NCBI RefSeq assembly: GCF_009647655.1
Contig: NZ_WJFD01000001.1
Location: 434,001 to 498,000, forward strand
Direction of reading: 5' to 3'
DNA length: 64,000 bases
From: Chitinophaga sp. SYP-B3965
GTDB lineage: Bacteria; Bacteroidota; Bacteroidia; Chitinophagales; Chitinophagaceae
Part shown: one piece after another, positions 53,223 through 61,625 of the stretch
Position numbering within the stretch: the stretch's first letter is position 1
Layout of the letters: every line of letters starts with the position of its first letter
The notes under the pieces: model-generated
Seen by the model: only the letters and a program-made list of their open reading frames with translations
What the model was told of the DNA's origin: nothing
Database searches by the model: none
Translations under genes and position numbers: made by a program

Positions 53223-53230
53223 TAGTTTTG
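53223..53230 (+). promoter_or_regulatory. -7 promoter box of the DoxX gene
   Basis: TAGTTTTG, exact TAnnTTTG match, 20 bp before the ATG at 53251. The region where a -33 element would lie is inside the third 18-bp repeat. Confidence 0.6.
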
Positions 53231-53250
53231 TGTTATCAAAAAATAGCAGC

Positions 53251-53631
53251 ATGAAAGGAATAAAAATTACCTACTGGGCAGCAACAGGGATCATCGCATT
53301 CATGATGGTGTACTCAGCCTATGCCTACTTTACAGATCCTGCTGTAGCGCAGGGTTTTCAGCATCTCGGATTTCCGGCTTATTTCAGGATAGAATTAGGG
53401 ATCGCCAAACTGATCGGCGCCATTTTATTGGTAGCACCCGTTTCCGCGAAGATCAAAGAATGGACGTATGCAGGTTTTGCCATCACCTTTGTTTCCGCTT
53501 TCATTGCACATACGGTATCCGGAGATCCGGTAGCTAACCGCATGGGGCCGCTTATTTTCTTAGCAGTGCTCGTGGTTTCCTATGTAATGTATCAGAAGAA
53601 GGGAAATAAAACAGCTGTAGCAACAGCTTAA
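53251..53631 (+). CDS. DoxX family membrane protein
   Basis: 126 residues from the ATG at 53251; an upstream start at 53230 lies on the -7 box. Four hydrophobic helices with GFQHLGFPAYFRIELGIAKLIGAILLV and KIKEWTYAGFAITFVSAF identify DoxX. HxlR-DoxX pairs are common and often respond to reactive electrophiles or quinones. It is likely repressed by the divergent HxlR protein. Confidence 0.9.
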   Translation: MKGIKITYWAATGIIAFMMVYSAYAYFTDPAVAQGFQHLGFPAYFRIELGIAKLIGAILLVAPVSAKIKEWTYAGFAITFVSAFIAHTVSGDPVANRMGPLIFLAVLVVSYVMYQKKGNKTAVATA

Positions 53632-53655
53632 TAGCAGTATAAAAGAAAGGCTTTC

Positions 53656-53684
53656 ATGGGCTACGCTATAACAGCGTAGCCCAT
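53656..53684 (+). terminator. Hairpin after DoxX, probable terminator
   Basis: GGGCTACGCT (53658-53667), ATAAC loop, AGCGTAGCCC (53673-53682), flanked by AT and AT pairs; followed by a weak T-rich tail (TTCTATTTTA). Confidence 0.6.
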
Positions 53685-53704
53685 TCTATTTTACGGAAAT
53701 CCCA

Positions 53705-53731
53705 TTGGGGCTGACCTGATGTCAGCCCCAA
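53705..53731. other. Second strong hairpin, perfect 11-bp stem
   Basis: TTGGGGCTGAC, CTGAT loop, GTCAGCCCCAA; no T-run follows. It has the same 5-nt loop length as the preceding hairpin, 22 bp away. Confidence 0.6.
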
Positions 53732-54413
53732 CTTCAGCAGGGAATCGGTTGTGAAATAGGAATGGTTATAATAAAATCGTCTAAAAGCAGAATTGTGATG
53801 CAAAGATGCTAACAGGTGTGCATAAAAAGAAAGTATATTGATAATCAAAGGATAAATGAGGAAATACCCCCGGGAAATTGGGTGTTTTCCCTCATTTTTG
53901 AAATTGCCTCTCCAGAATTATCTCCAAACCAATAAAAAACACAGCAATTTTATGCTGATTTAAATAAATTTGCCAACGCCGTCCCCCCCAAAAAGACGTG
54001 AATAAAATAATAACCTATCTGAAATAAAACCTCCTCAAAGAGAATATCAAAGACTATGTTAAACTAAACAGCAGGGAAAATATGATCATGACTTGAAAAT
54101 GCAACAGTGAAAACAAATCGAATATCCTGTTAAACCATTTATACTTCATAAGATCTGTCTTTTAAAAGATTAAATATGTAATGAGATTCGTGTAGCAGTT
54201 GCAAAGTAAATTAATAGCTAAGACATCAAACTTCAAGAGCCATATCTCTGTTATATCCTCTCCTGTAGTGGATATATGAAAACCCTTGATCTGCCTGAAC
54301 TACTGCGCTGATTACATACAATCTGTTCCGGATCTGAATGATATCGTCCAATAGCACTCCTCATTTCCACAGCTGGATCTGGGGCCTCTCTATTGGCGGC
54401 CATAGACGAATTA
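53732..54413. other. Gene-free AT-rich stretch before the atypical regulator
   Basis: No coding sequence supported. It contains a third hairpin (53854-53898, stem AAATGAGG..CCTCATTT, then TTTT), a TAAATTTG box (53965-53972) and the C-tract GTCCCCCCC near 53986. With the two hairpins upstream the gap totals about 780 bp, long for this gene-dense region, and could encode an RNA or a long 5' leader. Confidence 0.5.
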
Positions 54414-55055
54414 ATGAAAAATAAAGTCATTAAAATACTACTATTAGAAGATGATCCTACCGCCAGCCGCCAGGTGGAGCTATTGCTCCGCCAGCATAAG
54501 TATGAAATAAACATTGCCAATTCTCCCAAAGCCGCCATCTTACTAAGTACAGATGTGCTGCCCAATTTAATTATCTGCAGTGCGCAGTTGCGTAACAGCA
54601 GCAGCCACCAGTTCCTCATTGAAATGCGCAGTAACCGGCGCCTGAAACATATCCCTGTTATTCTTATCAATGGTAAACCGGAATTAAAACATGCCCGCTT
54701 TAGCATGAACCTCGGCGCGGATGATTACCTGGCCACACCATTAAATACACAGGACCTGCTGATGAGCATCAAAGCACGCCTCAACCGTTTTGAAGAAATA
54801 GCCGCATCGTCCAAACAGATGACAATGGAGACATTAGAGATCCCCGTTGATGTGGCAGAGAAATTAAGTAAAACCGAATTCAGGATCTACCGCATGGTAG
54901 CCGGAGGGCTTACTGCCAGGGAAATAGCGATAGAAATGTCTATCAGCATGAAAACCGTAGAGAACCACCGTTATAATATTGCCCGTAAGCTGAATATCTC
55001 TGGTCACTATGCTTTACTCCACTATGTGATCAAAAATCAGGGAAAAGAAAAATAG
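54414..55055 (+). CDS. LuxR-type regulator with a degenerate receiver domain
   Basis: 213 residues from the ATG at 54414 (an in-frame ATG at 54393 adds seven residues). The receiver-like fold (about 5-120) keeps the acidic pocket (LEDD, 11-14) but the phosphoacceptor position is serine (S56 in NLIICSAQLR) and the conserved lysine is replaced (DDYLATPLN). Phosphorylation in the usual way is therefore unlikely. The LuxR helix-turn-helix (about 150-205; LSKTEFRIYRMVAGGLTAREIAIEMSISMKTVENHRYNIARKL) is intact. No kinase gene adjoins. It is followed after 37 bp by a serine hydrolase gene. Confidence 0.85.
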   Translation: MKNKVIKILLLEDDPTASRQVELLLRQHKYEINIANSPKAAILLSTDVLPNLIICSAQLRNSSSHQFLIEMRSNRRLKHIPVILINGKPELKHARFSMNLGADDYLATPLNTQDLLMSIKARLNRFEEIAASSKQMTMETLEIPVDVAEKLSKTEFRIYRMVAGGLTAREIAIEMSISMKTVENHRYNIARKLNISGHYALLHYVIKNQGKEK

Positions 55056-55092
55056 CCTGTAATGTTTTCCGTTTTCCCGCAACTAACCGGGT

Positions 55093-56265
55093 ATGAAAAC
55101 AATCATCCTCTCTCTTTTATTACAGTACATGCAGATACAGCATGAAAGACTGGGCTTTAGCGGTATCCTGCTCGTAGCAAAGCATGATAAGGTACTCTAT
55201 CAGCAAACAATAGGTATGGCTTCTGTGGAATTAAACGTGCCCATCAGCATAGATAACAAGTTCCGCATCGCCTCTGTCACTAAATCATTCACCGCCTGGT
55301 TAATTGTACAGGCAGCAAAAGAAGGGAAGCTCCGTTTAACGGATTCACTGTCTTCCTATATCCCTAACCGTTGGCCTAAGATCACCATAGAAGAATTATT
55401 GACCCACACATCAGGCATCCCGCATAATGAAGGGATCACAGATTACTGGACCATCAAATCCCGCCTGCCGCTTACAAAAGAACAGGCGCTGGCGGAAATA
55501 CTGCAAATGAAATTGCTGGAAAAGGGAACACATTATTCCAGCCCCGGTTATTTTCTGCTGGCCTGCATCCTGGAAAAAGTATATAAAAATTCTTATGAAA
55601 ATATCCTCAGATCTAAGCTGCCTTTAAAAAGCACAGGCGTATATAACATGCAAACCATCTTCCCATCTATGACCACCGGTTACCACATGATGGGAGATAG
55701 TTTAATCACAGCGCCTTACCGCGATGCCTCCCTGATGAAAGGAAGCGGGGACGTGTACACCACTGCAAAAGACCTGTTGTTATGGAACAATACCTGCAAT
55801 GACTATACATACGGATGGACGAAAGAAGGCGATGCTTATTATCATGGCGGGGGATCATTTGGATGTTCTGCTATTAATGTAGTGTATCCCAAAGACAGCA
55901 TCTCCATTATCCTGCTCAGTAATGTATCCGCTATGCCGGTAAATGAAATGTGGCACGATATAGAGAAGATCATCTTTAACCGCCCCTTTGAAATGCCGCA
56001 GATAAATACACCTATCAAAATAGCAGATCCGGCAAAGTTCGCGGGCAGGTATGAAACTTTGCAGATCATAAACGTAAATGAAAAACTCTACGCCAAACTC
56101 GGCAGCAACCCCGCGTTTGAGATCTTCGCCAGCGGCCCTTTGGAATTCTTTGGTAAGAAAGTGAACATCCGGCTTATTTTTGAGCAGGATAGTACAGGAC
56201 GGATCACGGGGCTGAAAGCAGAAGGTAATGGCCGTACGCTCCAATTTAATAAAAGCGAAAAGTAA
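55093..56265 (+). CDS. Serine hydrolase of the beta-lactamase/D,D-peptidase fold
   Basis: 390 residues. A short hydrophobic N-terminus (1-11) is probably a weak signal or anchor. The catalytic SxxK is SVTK (about 63-66), the tyrosine motif lies in THYSSPGYFLL (Y-S-S in place of YxN), and the third box is YYHGGGSFG (HGG). This fits class C beta-lactamase-like and esterase-type serine hydrolases (Beta-lactamase family PF00144); true lactamase activity is uncertain. Some 110 residues at the C-terminus form a separate lipocalin-like extension. Substrate unknown. Confidence 0.9.
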   Translation: MKTIILSLLLQYMQIQHERLGFSGILLVAKHDKVLYQQTIGMASVELNVPISIDNKFRIASVTKSFTAWLIVQAAKEGKLRLTDSLSSYIPNRWPKITIEELLTHTSGIPHNEGITDYWTIKSRLPLTKEQALAEILQMKLLEKGTHYSSPGYFLLACILEKVYKNSYENILRSKLPLKSTGVYNMQTIFPSMTTGYHMMGDSLITAPYRDASLMKGSGDVYTTAKDLLLWNNTCNDYTYGWTKEGDAYYHGGGSFGCSAINVVYPKDSISIILLSNVSAMPVNEMWHDIEKIIFNRPFEMPQINTPIKIADPAKFAGRYETLQIINVNEKLYAKLGSNPAFEIFASGPLEFFGKKVNIRLIFEQDSTGRITGLKAEGNGRTLQFNKSEK

Positions 56266-56304
56266 AAGCTTGTTTTATTAATTTATTAAAATTACTTTAG
56301 GAGT

Positions 56305-56320
56305 TCAGGAATGTTCCTGA
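56305..56320. promoter_or_regulatory. Perfect 7-bp dyad upstream of the second sigma gene
   Basis: TCAGGAA TG TTCCTGA, 12 bp before the ATG at 56333. Candidate regulatory site or mRNA hairpin near the ribosome entry region. Confidence 0.4.
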
Positions 56321-56332
56321 CCGTTTCCACGT

Positions 56333-56953
56333 ATGACTGATAAAACGCATCTCTCTACCTTATGGCAGAACATCTGCCAGGATGATGATCAAAAATCATT
56401 TGAAACGTTATTTCATCTCTGTTATCAAAGGCTGGTCAAATTCTCCGTTGAATATGTGCACAGCCACCAGGTAGCAGAAGAGATCGTATCTGATCTGTTC
56501 CTCAAATTATGGACGGGCAGGCAGTCTTTTCGGGAAGTGGTGCATATTGAGAAATACCTTTTCACCGCCATCCGCAACCAGAGCCTCAACCACATGCGCA
56601 AATACTCCGCCTACCGTGTTATCTCAACGGAGGATAGCGAGGAACTGGGCATTATTCATTCCTTTGACCCTTCCAGGGCCACAGAATGGCGGGAATTGCT
56701 GGCAAGGCTGGATGAAGCAGTAGAAATGCTGCCACCCGGCAGGCGCCAGATCTTCCGCCTGATCAAAGAAGAAGGTTTTAAACCCCGGGAAGTGGCAGAG
56801 ATCCTCAACCTCTCCCACAGAACGGTGGAAACACAACTGTTTAAAGCGGTAAAACAACTCCATATTACCCTGCAACCTTACCTGACCCAGCAGAAAACGG
56901 CTGGTTCCTCCATACTCCCCCTGGCTATTCTTTTAGCCGCCCTCCTCCAATAA
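56333..56953 (+). CDS. ECF-type RNA polymerase sigma-70 factor
   Basis: 206 residues. Region 2 (SFETLFHLCYQRLVKFSVEYVHSHQVAEEIVSDLFLKLW) and region 4 (LPPGRRQIFRLIKEEGFKPREVAEILNLSHRTVETQLFKAVKQL) are clear, with a hydrophobic C-terminal tail (LPLAILLAALL). It begins the sigma-FecR-SusC-SusD series and would be held inactive by the FecR protein encoded 79 bp later. Confidence 0.93.
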   Translation: MTDKTHLSTLWQNICQDDDQKSFETLFHLCYQRLVKFSVEYVHSHQVAEEIVSDLFLKLWTGRQSFREVVHIEKYLFTAIRNQSLNHMRKYSAYRVISTEDSEELGIIHSFDPSRATEWRELLARLDEAVEMLPPGRRQIFRLIKEEGFKPREVAEILNLSHRTVETQLFKAVKQLHITLQPYLTQQKTAGSSILPLAILLAALLQ

Positions 56954-57032
56954 AAAATATTTTTTACCCCGGTACGTAACCTGCCCCGGAAATGGTGTCT
57001 TACTTACAGTTACCAGCGCAAGCTTTATAAAA

Positions 57033-58049
57033 ATGCAAACAGACAGATTTATTTGGTTGCTTACCCGGAAGTTATCCGGGGAGATCTCAGCAGAAGAAAA
57101 GGAAGAGCTGGAAACGATGTTACTGGCCGATCCAACTTTGTTCAAAGCCCAGGAAACCCTCATCCGTTATTGGCATAATAGTCATAAAGGAGGGGATGAA
57201 AAGGCTACGAGGAATGCATTTGACAAATTGGTATCCCAGATGGACGAAACGATGTGGCCGGTTGTGAAACCTGCCCCTGTTAAAAGATGGTGGATCCCGC
57301 TGTTAAGCACCGCGGCTGCATTGGTACTCTGTACCGCAGCCGCATTGTGGATGTTGAAGGAACCGAAGCTGACATCTGAATATAACACCCGCGGCACCCG
57401 TTCGCTGATCAAACTGGCAGATGGTACTACCGTATGGCTGAATGCAGACAGTGAACTGAAATACCCCGCCCGTTTTTCAGGAAACAGAAGGGAAGTATAC
57501 CTGAAAGGAGAAGCCTATTTTGATGTAGCCAAAGATGCCGAGAGGCCCTTTGTTGTACACACAGATAAAATGGATGTGAATGTATTGGGTACCAGTTTCA
57601 ATGTACGTTCCTATCCGGACGACAGCACCTCTGAGGCCACGCTCATATCAGGGGAAGTAGAAGTAGCACTGGTAGCGGACCCCGGGAAAAAGTTCCGGTT
57701 AAAACCAGCGGAAAAACTCATCATCGCCAACAAAAAAGATAGTGTCAACCAATTACACAACCAACCGGTGATCAGTGGCGCCACTTACTTTACACCGGAA
57801 GACAGTGCCATTATTGAAACCGCCTGGGTGGACAATAAACTGATCTTTAGTGATGAATCTTTTGCCAACCTCGCCATCAGGATGGAGCGCTGGTATAACG
57901 TAACAATACAATTTGAAAATACTGCGATACAGCAGCTGAGGTTTACAGGATTATTTAAGAAAGAAACATTGACACAGGCTTTAGAAGCATTGCAATTAAC
58001 AGAAGGATTCAACTATAAACTGGTCGAAGACCGTGTGATCATTTACTAA
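57033..58049 (+). CDS. FecR-family anti-sigma factor
   Basis: 338 residues: cytoplasmic sigma-binding region (about 1-80), one transmembrane helix (about 87-106), FecR domain (about 118-215; NTRGTRSLIKLADGTTVWLN, GEVEVAL) and a DUF4974 C-terminal region (about 265-338; NLAIRMERWYNVTIQFEN). Companion of the adjacent sigma factor and of the STN-bearing SusC downstream. Confidence 0.93.
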   Translation: MQTDRFIWLLTRKLSGEISAEEKEELETMLLADPTLFKAQETLIRYWHNSHKGGDEKATRNAFDKLVSQMDETMWPVVKPAPVKRWWIPLLSTAAALVLCTAAALWMLKEPKLTSEYNTRGTRSLIKLADGTTVWLNADSELKYPARFSGNRREVYLKGEAYFDVAKDAERPFVVHTDKMDVNVLGTSFNVRSYPDDSTSEATLISGEVEVALVADPGKKFRLKPAEKLIIANKKDSVNQLHNQPVISGATYFTPEDSAIIETAWVDNKLIFSDESFANLAIRMERWYNVTIQFENTAIQQLRFTGLFKKETLTQALEALQLTEGFNYKLVEDRVIIY

Positions 58050-58084
58050 CCAAAATTAAAATGCCTTTGCTGTAACAAAAAAAA

Positions 58085-58109
58085 CGAGAGATGTTCTAAC
58101 CATCCCTCG
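58085..58109 (+). promoter_or_regulatory. Hairpin between fecR and susC (9-7-9 geometry), second copy
   Basis: Arms CGAGAGATG (58085-58093) and CATCCCTCG (58101-58109) with an A-C mismatch at the central fifth position and a 7-nt loop (TTCTAAC). Geometry and mismatch position equal the hairpin at 21375-21399, but the bases differ. An A-run precedes it here too. Confidence 0.6.
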
Positions 58110-58186
58110 CTCATTAGCATCTAATGGAAGTTGCCGTATTTAAGGGTAGCCGCTTCCTATTATTCACTACTAATTCTACGTAAGTT

Positions 58187-61100
58187 ATGAAAAAAAAGCA
58201 CTTAGTGTATGCTTTCAGGCCACAGCATGCGCTAATAAAGGCATTTGTGATTATGAAACTGACCTTCTTCTTTATCCTGCTATCACTGCTCCAGGTTTCT
58301 GCCACCGTACGTTCTCAGGACAAAGTGTCCCTGAACCTGCAGTCTGCAGACCTGAAAAAGGTACTGCTGCTCATTGAAGCACAAACGAAGTATCACTTCA
58401 TTTTTAGCGAACGGAAGTTAAAGATTGACCGGAAAATAGACCTGAACGTTCAGGAGGAATCCGTATTCAAAGTACTGGGAGCCGTACTGCCTGTTGCCAA
58501 CCTGGAATACAAATTGCTGGAAGGTAACCTCATCGCTATTACCACCATTGGAGAAAACACCGTGAAGAAGGATGTGAGAGGTACCGTTACAGATACTTCC
58601 GGCTCGCCGCTGCCTGGTGTTACTATTCAGGTAAAAAGCTCGCCCAGCATAGGAACCACTACGGATCTGAATGGTAAATATGTACTGGATATACCGGACG
58701 ATGCTACTGTGCTCATCTACAGTATGGTAGGATTTGACAAACAGGAGATCACCATAAGTGGAAGGGATGTGATCAACGTCCGCCTGGCCTATGCTTCCAA
58801 TCAACTGGAAGAAACCGTGATCGTTGCGTTTGGTACACAGAAAAAGAAAGAAGTGGTAGGCGCTATGACCACCATTAATCCTAAAGAATTAAAAGTACCT
58901 TCCAGTAACCTCACTACTGCACTGGCAGGTCGTTTGGCTGGAGTGATCGCTTATCAGCGGAGCGGGGAACCAGGTGCTGATAATGCAGACTTCTTCATTC
59001 GCGGCGTAACCACTTTTGGATATAAAAAAGACCCGCTGATCCTCATAGATGGCGTGGAACTCACCACCACTGATCTGTCCCGTTTACAGGTAGATGATAT
59101 CGCCAGCTTCTCCATTATGAAGGATGCCACTTCCACTGCTTTATATGGTGCACGTGGCGCCAACGGTGTGATCCTGGTGACCACCAAAGAAGGGGTGGAA
59201 GGTAAAGCAAGGATCTCTGTACGTTTGGAAAATTCCATGTCTGCCCCCACGAAGAACGTGAAGCTGGCAGATCCTATCACCTATATGCGTTTAGGCAATG
59301 AAGCAGTGCTCACGCGTACACCGCTGGAAAAACTGCCTTACCAGGAAGAAAAAATAGATAATACTATTGCCGGCACCAATCCACTTGTTTATCCTGCTAC
59401 AGACTGGCGTAAGGAAATGTTCAAGGATTACACCATGAACCAGCGCGCGAACTTCAATGTTTCCGGTGGTGGTAAGATTGCACGTTATTACCTGGCAGCC
59501 ACGCTGAACCAGGATAATGGCATGCTGAAAGTGGATAAACGGAATAACTTCAATAATAATATCAACCTTAAAACATATTCCCTGCGTTCCAATGTGAACA
59601 TCAACCTCACCAAATCAACGGAAGTAGGCATAAGGTTATTCGGCACTTTTGATGATTACACCGGTCCGCTGAATACCGGTTCGGAAATGTACCAGAAAGT
59701 GATCTATGCTAACCCCGTGTTGTTTCCGGCCTACTACCCAACGGATTCCGCCCATTCATTTGTAAACCATATCATGTTCGGGAATGCCGGAGATGCAGGT
59801 GATTATATCAACCCTTATGCGGATATGGTGAAAGGGTATATGCAATCTACCCGTTCTAATCTTGTTGCGCAGTTTGAATTGAAGCAGAACCTGTCCATGA
59901 TCACGGAAGGGCTTGTACTGAATGCGTTGTTCAATACCTCCCGCGTTTCTTATTTTGATGTGAAACGTTTTTATAATCCCTTCTGGTACCAGGTAGGCAA
60001 TTATGACAAGTATGCGGATACTTACAGCCTGAACATGCTGAACCCTACCACCGGTACGGAATACCTCAACTATGCAGAAGGGCAGAAGACCATCAGTTCC
60101 ACTACCTATATCCAAACTTCTTTAAACTATAATAAAGCCATTAGTGAAAAGCATAACGTCAGTGCCCTGCTCGTTTTCCTGATGAACAATCAGGTGATGG
60201 CAAATGGGGGGTCCCTGCAATTATCATTGCCGCACCGCAACATTGGCCTCTCCGGCAGGTACACTTATTCTTATGATAATAAGTATTTCGCGGAGTTCGA
60301 CTTTGGTTATAATGGTTCTGAACGTTTCTATGAGTCCAAACGTTTCGGTTTCTTCCCCTCTGTGGGCGCTGCCTGGATCGTATCCAACGAAAACTTCTGG
60401 AAGCCGCTGGAGAATGTGGTGAACAACCTGAAGCTGCGTTACACCTATGGCCTCGTAGGAAATGATGCCATCGGTTCTCCGGAAGACCGCTTCTTCTATC
60501 TCGCAGATGTGAACATGAATGATGGCGGACGCAGATCTACATTTGGTACAACCTTTTCTTATGCCCGCAATGGTATTTTTGTGAACCGTTATGGTAATAA
60601 CGACATCACCTGGGAAACAGCCACGAAAACAAACTACGGTCTTGAAATAGGCCTGTTCAATAAAATAAACATCCTCCTGGATGTTTACACAGAACATCGC
60701 AAGAACATCCTGATGACCCGCGCCTTTATCCCTGTAACAATGGGTGTGCTCGGTGGCTCATTAGGCCCTTCCTCAGATGTGAAAGCAAACCTGGGAGAAG
60801 CTACCGGTAAAGGTTTTGACCTGTCTGTAGATTACAGTCACCACTTTAATCCTAACTTCTGGATCCAGGCAAGAGGTAATATAACCTATGCTACCAGTAA
60901 GTTTTTGGTATATGAAGAACCGGACTACACGGAGAAATATTTATCGAGAGTAGGATGGCCGCTTTCGCAGCAGCGTGGATATATCGCAGAGCGTTTGTTC
61001 GGAGATGATGCAGAAGTAGCGAACTCGCCGGCGCAGGGATTCGGAGAGTACAGGGCCGGTGATATCAAATACCATGATGTAAATGGCGATGGTCAGATCA

Positions 61101-61615
61101 CCACACGGGATATGGTACCTATCGGTTATCCCACTACGCCCGAGATCGTATATGGTTTCGGTTTTTCACTGGGCTGGAAGAACTTTGATGTGTCTGCTTT
61201 CTTCCAGGGTCTCGCAAGAGAATCCTTCTGGATAGACGCCGCCAATACAGCGCCTTTTGTGTATAGCAGGGCTTTGTTGCAGACTTATGCAGATGACCAT
61301 TGGTCTGAACAGGACAGGAACCTCTATGCCAAATGGCCACGCCTCAGTTCACTTCCTTTAGCCAACAATACACAGATAAGTACCTGGTTCATGCGCAATG
61401 GAGCATTCCTGCGCCTGAAAACAATGGAACTGGGTTATACACTACCCACCACATTCACCAAACGATATAAGATTGATAAAACACGCGTGTACGCCAGTGG
61501 TATCAACCTTTTACTGCTCAGCAAGTTTAAGGACTGGGATGTGGAAATGGGCGGTAACGGTTTAGGTTATCCGCTGCAAAAAGTGATCAATGTTGGTGCG
61601 CAGTTATCATTTTAA
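58187..61615 (+). CDS. SusC/RagA TonB-linked outer membrane protein with STN signalling domain
   Basis: 1142 residues with an extended signal region (about 1-44, MKKKHLVYAF..., hydrophobic core MKLTFFFILLSLLQVSA). STN domain about 47-119 (KVSLNLQSADLKKVLLLIEAQ), carboxypeptidase-like domain about 128-205, plug about 215-335 (YGARGANGVILVTTKEG) and barrel to the end. An internal ATG at 58253 could start a shorter signal peptide. Transducer for the adjacent FecR/sigma pair. The partner SusD follows after 10 bp. Confidence 0.95.
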   Translation: MKKKHLVYAFRPQHALIKAFVIMKLTFFFILLSLLQVSATVRSQDKVSLNLQSADLKKVLLLIEAQTKYHFIFSERKLKIDRKIDLNVQEESVFKVLGAVLPVANLEYKLLEGNLIAITTIGENTVKKDVRGTVTDTSGSPLPGVTIQVKSSPSIGTTTDLNGKYVLDIPDDATVLIYSMVGFDKQEITISGRDVINVRLAYASNQLEETVIVAFGTQKKKEVVGAMTTINPKELKVPSSNLTTALAGRLAGVIAYQRSGEPGADNADFFIRGVTTFGYKKDPLILIDGVELTTTDLSRLQVDDIASFSIMKDATSTALYGARGANGVILVTTKEGVEGKARISVRLENSMSAPTKNVKLADPITYMRLGNEAVLTRTPLEKLPYQEEKIDNTIAGTNPLVYPATDWRKEMFKDYTMNQRANFNVSGGGKIARYYLAATLNQDNGMLKVDKRNNFNNNINLKTYSLRSNVNINLTKSTEVGIRLFGTFDDYTGPLNTGSEMYQKVIYANPVLFPAYYPTDSAHSFVNHIMFGNAGDAGDYINPYADMVKGYMQSTRSNLVAQFELKQNLSMITEGLVLNALFNTSRVSYFDVKRFYNPFWYQVGNYDKYADTYSLNMLNPTTGTEYLNYAEGQKTISSTTYIQTSLNYNKAISEKHNVSALLVFLMNNQVMANGGSLQLSLPHRNIGLSGRYTYSYDNKYFAEFDFGYNGSERFYESKRFGFFPSVGAAWIVSNENFWKPLENVVNNLKLRYTYGLVGNDAIGSPEDRFFYLADVNMNDGGRRSTFGTTFSYARNGIFVNRYGNNDITWETATKTNYGLEIGLFNKINILLDVYTEHRKNILMTRAFIPVTMGVLGGSLGPSSDVKANLGEATGKGFDLSVDYSHHFNPNFWIQARGNITYATSKFLVYEEPDYTEKYLSRVGWPLSQQRGYIAERLFGDDAEVANSPAQGFGEYRAGDIKYHDVNGDGQITTRDMVPIGYPTTPEIVYGFGFSLGWKNFDVSAFFQGLARESFWIDAANTAPFVYSRALLQTYADDHWSEQDRNLYAKWPRLSSLPLANNTQISTWFMRNGAFLRLKTMELGYTLPTTFTKRYKIDKTRVYASGINLLLLSKFKDWDVEMGGNGLGYPLQKVINVGAQLSF

Positions 61616-61625
61616 AAAGAGATCT

